Source: Dryomyza anilis (Eukaryota > Arthropoda > Insecta > Diptera > Dryomyzidae). Taken from it: 64,000 nucleotides of DNA. Every line of letters begins with the position of its first letter. The first letter of the stretch is position 1. The notes under the pieces were generated by a model. The model was not told the origin of the DNA and did no database searches. It saw only the letters and a list, made by a program, of their open reading frames with translations. The DNA is taken from contig OX638133.1 of the NCBI GenBank assembly GCA_951804985.1, forward strand, positions 70,500,367 through 70,564,366, given 5' to 3'. Shown one piece after another: positions 10,501-22,929 of the stretch. A program made the translations under genes and the position numbers.

Positions 10501-13500
10501 CAACCACTTCGTCACTGTCTTTTTTGTCGTCTGTTCCATTCACAGCTTCTTTCTCTGCATCGTCCGCCGCGTCCATTTCAACATCAGACTTTTCCAATTC
10601 TTCTGCACTCTTCGGCTTATCCTCTTCTTTCTTTTCGTCTTCTTCGTCAGCTTCCTTTTTCACGTTTTCCAAGTCATACTTGTTCTTGATCTTTTCATCA
10701 TCATCGTCGTCATCGCTAGAACTGGAAGAACTCGAATCAGAATCGGAGCTGGATGAGGATGAAGAATCGGAATTTGTTCTTTTACGCTTTTGCACTTTCT
10801 TGTCTTTTTTCTTTATTTCTTCTTCTTCGATCTTCTTTGGTGGTGGTGTTGGCGCTCCAGCGTCATCATCTTCATCCCAATTCTCTTCACCATCAGAAAC
10901 AGCAGCACGACGTATGGGTCGTGGCGACACAACTTTTGGCTCTTCATCGGGACTCTTTTTCTGCACCGAAGTAATAATCACATCATCGTCTGGTTCGATT
11001 CTCTTTTCGATTACACGATCAGGATAAATTATATCTCGCGGTTTCTCATCGAGCACTTTCAGATCATCGTCGGTGCCACCCTCCAATTTAATAACCACAG
11101 TGTCAAGCAGCCGCAGCAGTTGATCTTGTTGTGTGGTGTCTACAGAGACACTCTTTATGGCGCCATTATCCAACAACTCATTGAATACATCGACGCGTTT
11201 CTACAGAGATAAGGGATTTCGTTGTTACATAGATAAGAGTTAAAGTTTCTATGCATAATGCTGTTTAAGTCATGTGGAAAGTTCATGATAAAAATATACA
11301 AGACAAATAACAAGAACAAGCTCCAAAAATCGACAAAATCGAATTAAAATCGATTGAATAAATGTTAAACGAATTAAAATATGATTTTTCTATTCTATTA
11401 ATATTAATTTAGATGCGATAACAAATTTTATCTCAAATACATTAAAGTTAATTTATGGTTATTTTACCTGATCTTAATTTAGCCCCCTTAAATTGTAAAA
11501 CTAAAGGAAAAGTGAGTGTCCAAAATTCCAGTGACAGCGTTTGTTTACTTGTTCATAAATGCAACAACATTCTCTAACCGGAATTTTTGATGGTTTTTTG
11601 ACAAATCCCTTCTTTTCGATCCGTTTTACAAAATAAGGGGTTTAATTAACATTTTATTTTAATACAAACATAATATCGTAACAGAATAAAATCGTATGAC
11701 AACCGGAGAATCAAAATAAAAATACCTTATGACAACTTTGAAAGTGTTGAATATGTCTGAGTAAGATATAATTCTTATAATCTTTTGTCTAGGTTTCGTG
11801 TCCGTATTTAAAATATATGTTTTATTAATTGATGTGATTTTTTGTTAGATATTAACAAACGCTCATGGGATGCCCCTATTTATGAAAAGTGCAGTGTTGA
11901 TCGTAAGAAAGGTTTGGTTTAAAGGGAGGGAGAAAAGATGCATTAATGCCGGTGTATGTTTGTCTTGAAATTGTATCAAAAATGTCGGAAACAACAGACG
12001 CAAGGAGATTAATCCACAAACGTACCATCCGATCGTCTCTATTTCAATATCGACGATCTTTTAGATAACTTAGGAATAAGAATAAGAACATTTGTTATAT
12101 TCCTAAATTCAGCCAAATATTTTTAGAGTCTTGATACTTCCCTCTACACATCTTTAACAGTCAACAACAGGGTTACAGGGTTACTAATTGGATCCATGTA
12201 CGTATACTGGGCTACCACTTCAAACAACCAATCATCGAGCGACCGAAGAACGAAGCAATAGAGAATGATATATTTGCATGCCCTAAATATATCGCACATT
12301 ATTGTATTCGGTCCTGGAACTCAAAAGTGGAAGAGTACACATAGACCACAAAAGAGCCCGTTTTTTACCCCTCGTCCTCCTAGTTGTTTCAGCGAAGAAA
12401 TAAGAGAAACCACGAAATTACTGATTCGTGATCAGTCGACAGTGACTCAGTATTTAAGCGTATTTGTCTCTTGTTTTTATCTACAGAGACTTTTTAAAAG
12501 ACAGATTCGGATGTTTTCTGCCACATTTTTCGACAAAAAAAGTAATTTAAATATTTCAGGAGTTGGATTGCGATATATCTTGGTAATTTTTTTTTTTGCA
12601 AATTATCCGCGCACAATCCAATTTTGTGAACTGTGTTAACTTCAATCTGAAAAAATTCACTTTCACGGCAGTACGCCAACAAACTCGGAAGAAACCTATT
12701 ACAATTTATACTCGCTGGTTGTGACTCGTGATGATACCTATGAATTGTTTAAGCAGGATTAATATTACATTTATTTTAAGTCATTTCCATTCCTATTCTT
12801 CTTCTTCAGTTCCTTAACATAGGGCATCAACTACTTCTACACGCCAACGTACAACTTTTCCCGAGTTTCTTAGCCTCTCTTTCGACTGACCTTCTCCTTC
12901 TTTCTCTTGGTCGCCCGGGATTTCTCACATCACCTCTCATCGGGTTCCACTCCATGGCTTTTCGAGCAATGCAGCTGTCGTCTTTTCGGAGTGTATGGCC
13001 AATCCATCTCCATTTTTGTTTTCTTTATATGTTCGTCAATCCAATCCAAGAGTGCTCTGCGAAGCAATTCTCTATTTTCTATGATGTTGGGCCAATATAT
13101 ACGAAATATGTTTCGCAGGCAATGATTGACGAACACTTGGAGTCGCGTGGTAATGGTTTTGGTAACCTTCCAAGTGCAGCGAACATATAGGACAGATAGT
13201 ACGTTTGACTTAAACAATCTCACATTTCCATGGGAAGTTTTTAATTGTTGTGTCAAAAACTCAGTACTTAAAGGACCCGAGACAAAATTTCTGACTTTTT
13301 TCTTGGAATATATCCGGAAAACACAGATAAATGGATATTTGTAGATAGTGTATGGCATATTATCTAATTTTAAGGAATTTAAACGACAAAGTCACAGCAT
13401 ATTTAGGGAACTCCACTATGTCTGCTTGAAATCTCTCGGAATGCCTTTAAAATACCTTGACCCTGCCAATAATGTTGTCTGTAGCTCAGAGGTTAGTGCG

Positions 13501-16478
13501 TTGAACTTCGAGCCGAAAGGTCGCATATTTAAATCGGGGCTTTTCATAGAAAATAAAAATGTCAAACTTTCCGGCGTAACAGCCCACGAAAATGTTCTCA
13601 CCCCGACGTGATTCGGCATTAAACTGTAGTTTCCACAGTTTGAGTACAAATATAACACACTTAGCTCAAACTATTTGTAGGGCCAAACTATTATTATAAG
13701 AGCCATGGAAATTATATTTTTTTTTCACAAGTGTAATAACGTTGTCCACCTTACGATTTTTGGTGTCGGCTACTATTTGACTGTGAGAGAAGGAAGACCC
13801 TGTGATTCGAGAGGCAGCTCTCTGACGTTGTTTCTTTTTAATCGTCTAGCCGTACTAGAGAATATCTGTTTCCCTTCCGGATTCCCATTACATAAAACGT
13901 ATTGAGTTCGACTACGGTCATGACCGAACTCTCCACCTGCGGAATAACCTTCTCAGGCTGCCACTGGCGCCCGCCCGACGAATTGAGCCGACTTGGGCTC
14001 GATGCTGGGACTGATATCGCAACCTCTTGATACGCAGATTCTGTATCTAATTGATTCATCGACCTCATTGTAGGTATATTATGACCCCCCATAAGTCAAA
14101 GTGTTTACAGACCATTCGATTCCCGAGACAACATATTTGGCATTTTTCTGGAATATTTCGGGCATATTTCCGACAAACACACAAATAAATAGAATATTTT
14201 GGGAAGTGCATAGCAGGTTGTAAATTTTTGCGGAATATTTATGGCAGATTCCCGCCATATTTGGAGAACGGGCAGAAATCAGACAGCTTGTGATACAAAC
14301 TCTGCCTTTGTCTGTTTGAAATGTATATTCTCATGTAACTATTTGGACAAAGTAAAAGCTTATTTTAATATATTATTAACACCTACCTTGAGAAAACCCA
14401 ATTGCTCCTCCTTGCGTCTCACACTCTCCACTGGATGATATTTGCTTTTGAACCTGAGAGAGAAACAAAAGAAATAAGACCAAAGAGAAACATCAATAAA
14501 AACTTCTAACAACGGCGCTAAAGAAACAGTTCAAATATACAACAAAAAATATATATTTTAAAAACTCCAACGTCGAATCTGCAAAGCACAGCATATACCC
14601 ACCGATCTTGTTTTTGAGATCTTTAGTTTATTTAGTTTTCATTTCAATATTATAATAAATACATAAACATATATTTTAAAACTATTTTTGAAGCAATTAT
14701 GAGCTGTGGTTTAAATAGTAATGTAGTTGTTATGCTAAGTACCCAAATCTTACCTCTTGTACTTTATTTTTTTATTAATAAAATATTTCGAGAAATCGTA
14801 AAAGCGAATAAATTAAAACGCGGTCATTTAAATACACACTTTGGCATTGCTCGCCAAGTGCAAAACTTATGCAAAAATAATTAATTCTCTATGAAGGAGG
14901 AGGTGGTAGTAGAGTAATGCGTGTCTAGTATATATATATATACACGGTATTATATATATACACATATATGCTGCTTTTTTTCAAAGATTTACAGCAAATC
15001 TTATGTACGGCATACGCAAATAGCTGCAGAGAAAAACTTTATTATACAAATGTGTTGCATGTGTTTAAAGATTGATTGGATTTTGTTTTTGATTAGAATA
15101 TAAAACTGAAACATGATAATAATAATATAATATAAATTTGGTTAGGTAAAATGTGCGATTAATAAAGGAAACAAAAGAAATTTAACAAATAATAAATAAA
15201 AGAGTTGAGACGCACAGAGAAGTGTGGTGCATGTCCGCGTGTTGCCTGCGCAAAAGCAGGATTTTGTTAAGTGATCAGACAAGATTTAAGACTCGTTGGT
15301 AGTCATGGGTACCCAATACATTTACGAAAATATGCGCGAATACAGGGGCTTTTTATTAAATGCATTGCAGTATTTTCATGGTGAATTACTTCTTACGATT
15401 TTCAACAATTATGAATGTTTAACATTTTAAAATTATAAAAAAATACATATTTTACTTTAAATTAATTTAAGTAATTAAAAAAACTAGATATAAAGCCCTA
15501 TTATTATTTCTAAAACAGTTTTTTTGTGAATGTTCACAATCAAGAGAACTTTGTCCACATATGAAACATAAATATGCATTCATTTGATTTCACTAACAAA
15601 AATTGTAAAAACTAAAAAATAAGGCGAAAAAAACCTAAGGTTGTTGCGAAACTGCAGCCAGCAGCGTATTGGGTACCCATAATAAAAACAACATCGCTAG
15701 TTTTGTTAAATTTCTTGTGTGCCATGTTTTGTGCTCTTACCATTCTTCGTCCTTGTGCGCCACAAAGAACTCATTCAATTGCTGTCGCTTAAAGTCCAGC
15801 TTGTACTCGCTGTATTTGCCCAGTACCTCCGAGTCGGAGATGCCATCGTCCTGCGTGTCCAGAAACTGTTTAAGCGTCAGCATGGCGGGCTGCGTTTGAA
15901 CGTCGCTGCTCGATGCTGGTTCGCGCGTATGCATCGAAGGTGGCCCATGTGCGTAGGCGCCGTGCAGACCGTGCGCCGCATAATGCTCGTTCCAGGCATG
16001 CATTAGATATGGATCATAGCCTACAACGTATTATATTGTGTTTAATTAATTAGTCCTTAAAATGCAGCAGAAAATGAGCGCTTAAAATTAAAACTTACCG
16101 CCATAACGCGGATTGCCACGCAGTTCATCGCCCCAATCGGGACGCATACGTTTCGCCGGTGGCATTTCGCGACCGGGCGAGCCATAACGATCGCGTGGCC
16201 CACGATAGTCACGATAATCGGGACGTGATCTGCCGCCACCGCCTCCACCTCTGAATGGATTGCTGTATGTTTAGTTAATTTTGTTTCAAATTTGCAATAA
16301 CTCAAATTATGTGGGCCAGGCCACGACAGGCAACTTACCGTTCGGACCACTCGTCACGCCCACCGCCACCACCTCGTCGGTCGTCGCGTCTCTCTGAGCG
16401 GTAGCTGTCGCCGGAGCTGCGTTCACCACGGAATTTGTCGCGACGCTTGCGGTCGTACTCATCATCAGAGTCTGCCAT
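7521..16478 (-). CDS. Ars2: Ars2 (SRRT/Serrate), nuclear RNA-processing scaffold
   Basis: Ars2 links the nuclear cap-binding complex to RNA fate, including miRNA processing, histone mRNA 3' ends and RNA turnover. Coding exons in transcription order are 16478-16339, 16250-16099, 16020-15741, 14453-14387, 11200-9848, 9786-9050, 8981-8886, then either 8189-8108 (968 aa) or 7599-7521 (967 aa). All join in phase at GT-AG sites. The N-terminus is [15 protein letters not shown] followed by an Arg/Gly/Ser-rich tract. The conserved N-terminal domain spans about 142-250 ([19 protein letters not shown]). A low-complexity Ser/Asp/Glu/Lys stretch occupies about 322-535. An RRM-like fold lies at about 546-633 (IFLRNL, RRGWVTF). 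A C2H2 finger has C846, H862 and H867 ([18 protein letters not shown]). A Pro/Tyr/Gly tail and the YxDLDAP end follow. The long acidic insert makes it somewhat longer than human ARS2. Intron 5 (3186 bp) carries SINE and LINE remnants. Confidence 0.97.
8108..8189 (-). CDS. Ars2: Ars2 proximal alternative terminal exon
   Basis: The acceptor TTTTGCAG ends at 8190. In the same phase as the distal exon it encodes [12 protein letters not shown], then [14 protein letters not shown] and a stop. DLDAP and DMF are kept, while the preceding YR becomes YH and the spacer is one residue shorter. It cannot be an internal exon of the longer form because it ends in a stop codon. I see no canonical AATAAA just downstream, so its 3' end is not located. 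Confidence 0.75.
12790..13250 (-). mobile_element. LINE remnant, C-terminal end of an RTE/CR1-type reverse transcriptase
   Basis: The minus strand reads [20 protein letters not shown], then [17 protein letters not shown]. It then continues in other frames with pieces resembling [30 protein letters not shown] and a short tail. These blocks characterise the end of endonuclease-reverse transcriptases of LINEs in many animals. Frame shifts and stops show that it is dead. It sits in intron 5 of Ars2 in the sense orientation. Confidence 0.8.
13491..13700 (+). mobile_element. Diverged tRNA-derived SINE copy
   Basis: It begins with GTAGCTCAGAGGTTAGTGCG (A-box region) and keeps GAGCCGAAAGGT, GATTCGGCATTAAACTGTAG, GAGTACAAATATAACACAC and the end CCAAACTATTATTATA. 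These match the SINE at 50088, in lower identity and with internal losses. It lies in intron 5 of Ars2, antisense to the gene. Confidence 0.75.
13838..14092 (-). other. Unrecognised open frame, possible transposon-coding remnant
   Basis: An 84-codon minus-strand frame reads [16 protein letters not shown], then [18 protein letters not shown] and [17 protein letters not shown]. Its base composition is far more GC-rich than the rest of Ars2 intron 5. It could be a fragment of a retroelement gag-like protein or chance. I recognise no domain. Confidence 0.3.
14926..14970. repeat. TA-rich microsatellite in Ars2 intron 4
   Basis: Two runs of alternating TA, interrupted by CACGGTAT and CAC, form a short AT dinucleotide repeat. 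Confidence 0.7.
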
Positions 16479-16864
16479 GTTCTGCAATATAAGTTAAAAG
16501 TATTAATTGGGCTGACATGTAATAAAGCGCATGTGGCAGTCGAGAACAAGTGAAAGTTGCAACAGCATAGCACCAGCCTCATAACCTCACTTTTCTTAGA
16601 CAAATCACAAGAATTCCAAGTGAAAATTTTGCAATTCCTTTAAATAACAACTTGCCACGCGACCACAGCTAAATTTAAGGTATCAATAAACTCAGTATTG
16701 TTATTTTTAAACAATCTAAAACATATTTCCAAGATAAAAGAAAAATTCATCACACTTTGAAACTACTTTTTCACTGAAGCTTTTACATTATCCTCAAATG
16801 TACTGTTGCGTCTAAATGTTGCATTCAATATAATTAATAGATTCACAAATTGTTATAAATTTAC

Positions 16865-16930
16865 CTCCAATTAATTTATAAAAATAATGACTAAATACTA
16901 GAAAAATTGTTGTCGCGACTGCGTTCTCTG
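16865..16930 (-). other. Likely 5' UTR exon of Ars2
   Basis: On the minus strand a donor AG/GTAAAT lies at 16865/16864. An acceptor TATTGCAG ends at 16482, three bases before ATGGCAGAC. A 383-bp intron in the 5' UTR is therefore likely. The transcription start is not visible; the upper bound given is a guess. Confidence 0.45.
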
Positions 16931-17270
16931 CTTTTTTTTCCACTGTCTGTCAATTTTGGTGATGCAAGCGTGCGACCCAGTGTTGCATTTTCAGAAAAAA
17001 AAAATGTATCATCAAAATTAAAAATGTACTTTTGTCAAATAGAAAAGTGTAAATAGAAAATTTTAGATAAAAAGATAGAAAATATTTCCGTCAGATCAAA
17101 ACTGATGACCAACATTTTTTCAAAGGTACACAATTTTCAAGTCGGATCAAAATTGAATACACAATTCGTCGGATCTAAAAAAAGGACTGACAAATTTTCA
17201 AAATGTACAAAAATTGCCACAGACGATTAAAACTCACAACCCAAAAAACTGTCACTTTAAAAATGTTCGT

Positions 17271-17313
17271 ATAGTTAGCCGTTCGTACATACTTAGTACG
17301 AACGGCTAACTAT
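17271..17313. repeat. Perfect 18-bp inverted repeat with 7-nt loop
   Basis: ATAGTTAGCCGTTCGTAC at 17271-17288 is followed by ATACTTA and its exact complement at 17296-17313. It lies a few hundred bases upstream of the presumed Ars2 start. Confidence 0.9.
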
Positions 17314-17663
17314 TTCGTAATATCAAATAAAAAACGTACTCCAAATAGTACGAATGTTTGCAATACTGGTGGGAGTAAGAACACGCGCAGTGTTGCCATC
17401 CAAAATCCCTCAAAAAATCTCTTTATCCACATAAAAAAAAATCCCCGTGAAACTTCTTCAGTAACAAAGCCCTTTAGGAATAAACAATCGCATAAACCTC
17501 ACTGAGGCATTAAAAATCAATTAATAAATCATTTACTTACAACAATAATACGAAAAATAGTCGTTGAAAAAAATAATTATGCACAACAATTGAGAAATGT
17601 ATGTTAAACATTGGCAATTGTATATAGAAGTGTATTATATACAAAAACGATCATGAAATTGTA

Positions 17664-18572
17664 CACAGAAAAAAATACTGTACGGATATATAACAATTGA
17701 TATTAATAGCAAACAAAATCGTATTCCAATTAAAAATATAAATGCATTTACTAATTAATTAATTGTATTTACACATTTTTTAATTAAAATATTAATAGGA
17801 ATAAATTTAATATAATATCAATGCAACTAAATCTTTAATAGTATTAACTACTTTTATTTGTTACTTTTGATTTATTCATTTTCTTAAATTGAAACACTGT
17901 TTTTTTCTTCTGGATGTCATTTTGTTTTTGTTTGTACGTCTCGTGCGTCAGCGTCGTTCAGTTTCTTCTAACATTATTTTCTTCTACGTTGCTATTTTAA
18001 AACAGGATATTGCATTATTTAGTGTATGTTATGTTATTAAAGAATTAAATGGCTTAATTTATTTTTGCTGTCATAAATTTGAACAAACAGCGTATGATGA
18101 CCATTTTGTTGCATATTGAATCATTAAAAAGCGAATATCAAATTTTACGTTTTACTCAATTAATTGGCCCACCTGTAGAAGTTGTGAAAACTGACTTCGG
18201 TAAAACATTCGTTAGGTTGAAAGAATTTTACAAAGCTATCAAACTGTATAAATACTTATTTAATATTTATTTTATGTTATATATTGAATTAAATTATTTT
18301 TATTTTCTATTTCTATCGAATGAAATTTTTAATTGATGTTACTGATTAATTAATTAATGATTTAAAAATTTCCAATAAAAAATATAATATATATAACAAT
18401 TTTAATATCAATATGATAAAAAAATTAATTAAAGTTTCTCCAATTAATATATTCTCATTATTACGAATATGGAATTCAATGCTACTAAAAGTTACATCGG
18501 CTGAGTTTCAATTAAAAATTAATTGGATTGATTAACATTTTAGTTATATTTACACATTTTTTTTTCTGTGTG
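17664..18572. mobile_element. About 0.9-kb MITE with TA duplication and CACAGAAAAAAAT ends
   Basis: The left end is CACAGAAAAAAATACTG and the right end is TTTTTTTTTCTGTGTG, each flanked by TA. The interior is AT-rich; its short open frames (for example 17889-18119 and 18079-18336) show no transposase motif. Ends and target site suggest a Tc1/mariner-type non-autonomous element. Confidence 0.6.
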
Positions 18573-19579
18573 TATATAAAATATGTTTAGCGAATTTACG
18601 TTTTTACTTTAAATAAATCAAATTATTCGTTGAAACACATTTTGCAATTCGAAAATTATGCAGTTAAATGAAAATTATTGCAGTCGGTTTCCATTTCGCG
18701 TGAAATTTATCAGTGTTCTACAAAGTCTGTTCGGCGGTGCGAATAAAAAAACCTCTTGAATTGAAAAATCCCTGGCCAAATTAAAAAAAAAAAATAGGGA
18801 ACGTGAATTTTTAGACAATTTCAAAGTTGTTGGTATATGAAACTGAAAACATTATCACTTAAAGATATTTTTGTAACTGAACTGTATTGAAACTGATACA
18901 AATTGATCTAAACTTTAAAATTTGCCAAAAACTCATATCGATACAGAAAAGTCTAAAATATTAGTAATCTATTTATTTATAAGAAAATTGTAAGATTAAA
19001 GTGTTGATTTGTTTTCTCAAAAATTAAACGCCAAAAAAGATATCATGTCACATTCTGGCAGCTCTGTCAAAAGTAGACAAAGCGAAGACGAAAACCTTTC
19101 GAAGTGATATCTTTGGTGGTATCAGCGGCGTTTTCGTCAGAAAAAATTGCGAAAAAAATGAGTGATGAATTTTGCAGGTATAAAGAGTACTTTTGTACCC
19201 AACTCCAAACATTTTAACCAAATTAATTTTATTAGACACTTTAATTTTATTTTTACCTATTTTAACATTTGTTAAAAATCAAAAAATTGAGTTGGTAAAT
19301 TCAAAATAAATTCAAACATATTTTGGTATATATTCATTGTATTTAATATAAGTTATAGCAATAAAAATGTACTTCCAGAAGAAATAATTTTATTTAAATT
19401 TTAATTGAATTTTATTTATTGTGATTAACCGTACGCGTTAACTTAGCGCGTTTGCGTCGATTGGCTGTCATACTTTGCAAATTGGTAAGATTTCGCACAC
19501 TTTTGGTAGTGCGTTTTATAAAAAAGTGAAGTTGGCTGCAGAATCGGTGTTTTTAAAATTAAAATTGTTAAAAATTCAG
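18573..19579. other. Intergenic, nothing recognised
   Basis: The DNA is AT-rich with a small GC-richer patch at about 19060-19150. I see no coding or repeat structure I can support. Confidence 0.4.
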
Positions 19580-20105
19580 AGGAAATTGATATTTTTCCAT
19601 TACAATTGTGAAAATTCTAAATGAAATTGAGACAATTTTAACGAAATTGAGATTTTATATTAAGAAATTTACAAACGAAATAGAGATTGTCATTTTGAAT
19701 TTGGGAAAAAATAAAATAGGAAATTGCATGAAAAATCTCAATTCAAATGATTGTTTTTTAATATCTACAGTTTTACTGAATTTCAATTTCATTTAAATTC
19801 CTAATATGATTTGAAATATTCTCAATTTAAAATAGACATTTGGAATTTTGCCAATTTCAAAAGAAAAATCAGAATTTCATTTGGAAAATCACAATTTTAT
19901 TTGAAAATATCTCAATTTTATTTAGGATTTTCCAATTTAATACGGAAAATCTCAATTCCATTTGAAATGATCAAATTTCAATTGAAAAATCCTTATTACA
20001 TTTAGAAATTTAACAATTTCAAATGGAAAAATCTGAATTTGATTTGAGAATTTCTTTATTTCAAACTGAAAATATCAATTTTATTTCTAAGTTTCTCAAT
20101 TTCTG
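19580..20105. repeat. Degenerate short-period array of AATTTCATTTGAAAAT words
   Basis: Over about 500 bp, words such as CAATTT, CATTTGAAA and AAATCTCAATTT alternate with a period near 20 bp on both strands. The array consists of imperfect small palindromes. It ends at the A-rich tract at 20140. Confidence 0.55.
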
Positions 20106-20277
20106 TGGTTCGCAGAAATTGCCGTTTAATTTATAAATTATCCGAAAAAAAAAAAATCGAAAAAAATATTTTTCGGAAAAAAAATTCCATAAAAATAAAT
20201 TGTAAAAAAAATCTTTTTTTAGAAAAAAAATGTAAAAAAAAATTCAATAAAAAATTCAATAAAAAAAATGTATTAAT

Positions 20278-20480
20278 ATTTTGGTTCATTAATATGATGC
20301 AACGTATTCTTCACATACAGTTCATTATATTGAAGAACACTTTTTCGACAGTTACCAAGCGTTCATCACATTTATGATAGCATTCATAACATTGATGGCG
20401 TTAGTCATTAATATAGTGAATGGTTCTTCAATACAATGAATCATGGTTTGAAGAACGAAATTCATCAATATGATGTACAC
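20278..20480 (-). mobile_element. Partial copy of the MITE at 3672-4478, inverted
   Basis: The stretch carries, in reverse complement, the same ordered motifs as 3680-3870: GTACATCATATTGATGAATT, GTTCTTCAAACCATGATTCA, ACCATTCAC and TGGTAACTG. Confidence 0.65.
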
Positions 20481-20499
20481 CCAGATAAAATAGTCAATA

Positions 20500-21357
20500 C
20501 ACTAAGAAAACAAAGATGGTTACCAGAAATATCACAGCCCTAAATGTCAAGTTATTTACAAATTATTTAGATCGGCTTTGAGACAAACATCTGACAAATA
20601 CGATAAATATTGCTAGCAATCATCTTTCAAATTTACGATTATTTATAGCAACCATCAATTAAACATCTTACAAATAGCAAGATAGTTGATGAACATTTGG
20701 AAAAGGTACTCCATTATATTCGCGGATTAATTTTAATTGAATTAAAATAAAAGGAATCAAATGTATTTTTTTTATTCTAGAATTAAAACAGTATCCTGTT
20801 AATACATCGCCATCGTCTTTATAAATTATTTGAAGGTAAAATTGTACAATGACTTGAGACTTCTTCGCGGAAGAACCAAGTCCGTCCGGCGATGCTGTCA
20901 TCAAAATAAACGCTGAAAAGAAATATTTTCCATCACGTGTTGATAATTTAAATCACAGGATATTTTATTTTCACGTTTACCATTAAAATGTAATATTTGT
21001 GTTTTCACTTTTTTTACACCATTTGATTTACTTAATTGTTGTGGATAAATCGAACGAAAGGAAAAAGTACGCCATTTTCCTTTTTTATGGTAGTCAAATG
21101 TCAAAATGCCTCAAAAGTTTTGCAGCAACAGTCCAAGAACTCAGGATGTTTGCTATCAGTCAACAGTAAATATCTCAATTTTCATTGCTGTTGTGGCAAA
21201 CATCTCGTAACTATCTACATATATGTCATATTAAAAAAATATTCATGGCTTTGCTGCAACTTTATTGAAACTTATGGGATGTTTGAATATTTGCTACAAG
21301 GCGTAAATTTAAACAGATAGTTGCAAGACTTTCATAAACATCTTGTTTGCTTTGTGT
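20500..21357. mobile_element. Candidate 0.86-kb MITE with 22-bp imperfect terminal repeats
   Basis: The left end reads ACACTAAGAAAACAAAGATG and the right end, reversed, ACACAAAGCAAACAAGATG. The interior has repeated AACATCT-type words near both ends. No transposase is visible. Confidence 0.45.
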
Positions 21358-22929
21358 AGGATAAATTATTGTTTTAATCGGAAAATACAATTAAATACTA
21401 GAAAATACCATGATATTGCTATTGAGTATATATGAGAAGATTTATTTGTTGTATACTATTAAATCAATAATTGTCCTATTGACGAATTTTAATGGGATTT
21501 GAAGGAATTTTTTATGGGTGTACATTATTTTCGGTGTTATTTTTATGTTATACAATCTAGAGCAGATCGAAAATGTTCGTAATTCCGAATTTCAAATATT
21601 TGTATGCATTAAACCATCTGTTAAGTTGGAATGAAAAGCCGCATTGTTATTTAATTATGCAATCGGTAAAACCAGACATAGATCGTATGCAGTCTATATT
21701 AACGACATTCGTTAATTTTTATAATGATTTTAATAGAGTTTGTCAGAATTTGCAAACTGGAATTTCTGCAAGAATAACTAAATTCTTGGTCATTATTATG
21801 AGTCAGTTTATAATGTGAAATAATAAAATAGAACCTGTTTTTGTAACATTATGCATTGTTGAATTCAATCTCTATAATAGTATAATTTTGTATATAACTT
21901 TTGATTTCATTAGAATATTATTAGAATAAATTTTATTTAAATTCAATAACAGACATACAAAATCGACTATTTTAAATGTATCTATTTGAAAGTTTATTTA
22001 ATATGTATCTTAGGCAGTTATACCAACCCATTTCAAGCAAATCTATAACTCGTAACTCAACTGATGAGTCGTTGTCATTGTCATTGTTCGCACTTTGAGC
22101 AAACCATGTGAATCTGAATATTTAAAATTTTTAAAACAAAATCTGGTATCCAACAACTTGCTTCGAGGTAGGTATTTGATTTTATCAAAATTTTTACATC
22201 CGGGTGTGATTGTAATTGTTGTGGTTTTTTTTTTCACTTCTCTAAATACAATATTTTGATGGTTGCATCTCCTCGCGTTAATCTCTGTTAATTTATGTAT
22301 TTTTAACAATTTTACATTTAGCGAAAATGTCTATTTAATTAGTTTCGTTTGTGTTTGAACATTTATAATAATTTTTATGTGATTATTGTAGGAATTTTGA
22401 ATTGTTTCATTGTTGGAATTATTGGTATTATTGCTATTTTACTTGCTACGCGGTATAATGATTAATTAATATTTTATAAAATTATTTAATTAATTGATTT
22501 GTTGGGATTAATTGGAAAAAAAGTTATTTTTAGTGAAATAAATGTACAGTTTTTATGTTTTCCTCTCTGAACAACAAATTTAAACTTATATAGAATTGTA
22601 TTCTCATAATAATGATATTAATCTAAATATTAGAATAATATTATAATAATATTATTAAATTCGACCTGGTTTATAATGATCTTCATAATACGTATCTATA
22701 CACGGATAGAAAAGATTTCTTTGAATATGATTGAATTTAATTATAACATAATTTGAAATCACCATATAAATATTAGAAATAAAATCTAATTACATTATAA
22801 TTGAATAGTATAACTATTTTGTTCAGAGTATAATATTATTATACGAAAACATTATACATTTAAACATATCTGTGGCAGTATGAAATAACAATATAAGTAT
22901 ATTTTTTGAACTTTTCAGGAGAGTATTTT
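21358..22929. other. Intergenic, AT-rich
   Basis: No gene is recognised. At about 21470 there is TGTCCTATTGACGAATTTTAATGGGATT, a fragment of the family that includes the MITEs at 2101 and 53170. The frame at 21573-21818 shows no domain. Confidence 0.4.

Larger units (their letters stand above)
11201..14386. other. Ars2 intron 5, repeat-bearing
   Basis: Besides the LINE and SINE remnants annotated separately, 11201-12780 is AT-rich. The open frame at 12265-12639 shows no recognisable domain. 14093-14386 shows nothing beyond AT-rich DNA with repeated GGAATATTT-like words. Confidence 0.6.

Noticed and set aside
10161..11027. 288-codon plus-strand Ser-rich open frame
   Set aside because: It is exactly antisense to the acidic Asp/Glu/Lys codons of Ars2 exon 5; GAA/GAT codons read as Ser/Phe on the other strand and keep the frame open by composition.
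12265..12639. 124-codon plus-strand frame in Ars2 intron 5
   Set aside because: No domain, AT-rich end, and no splice or promoter context; treated as chance.
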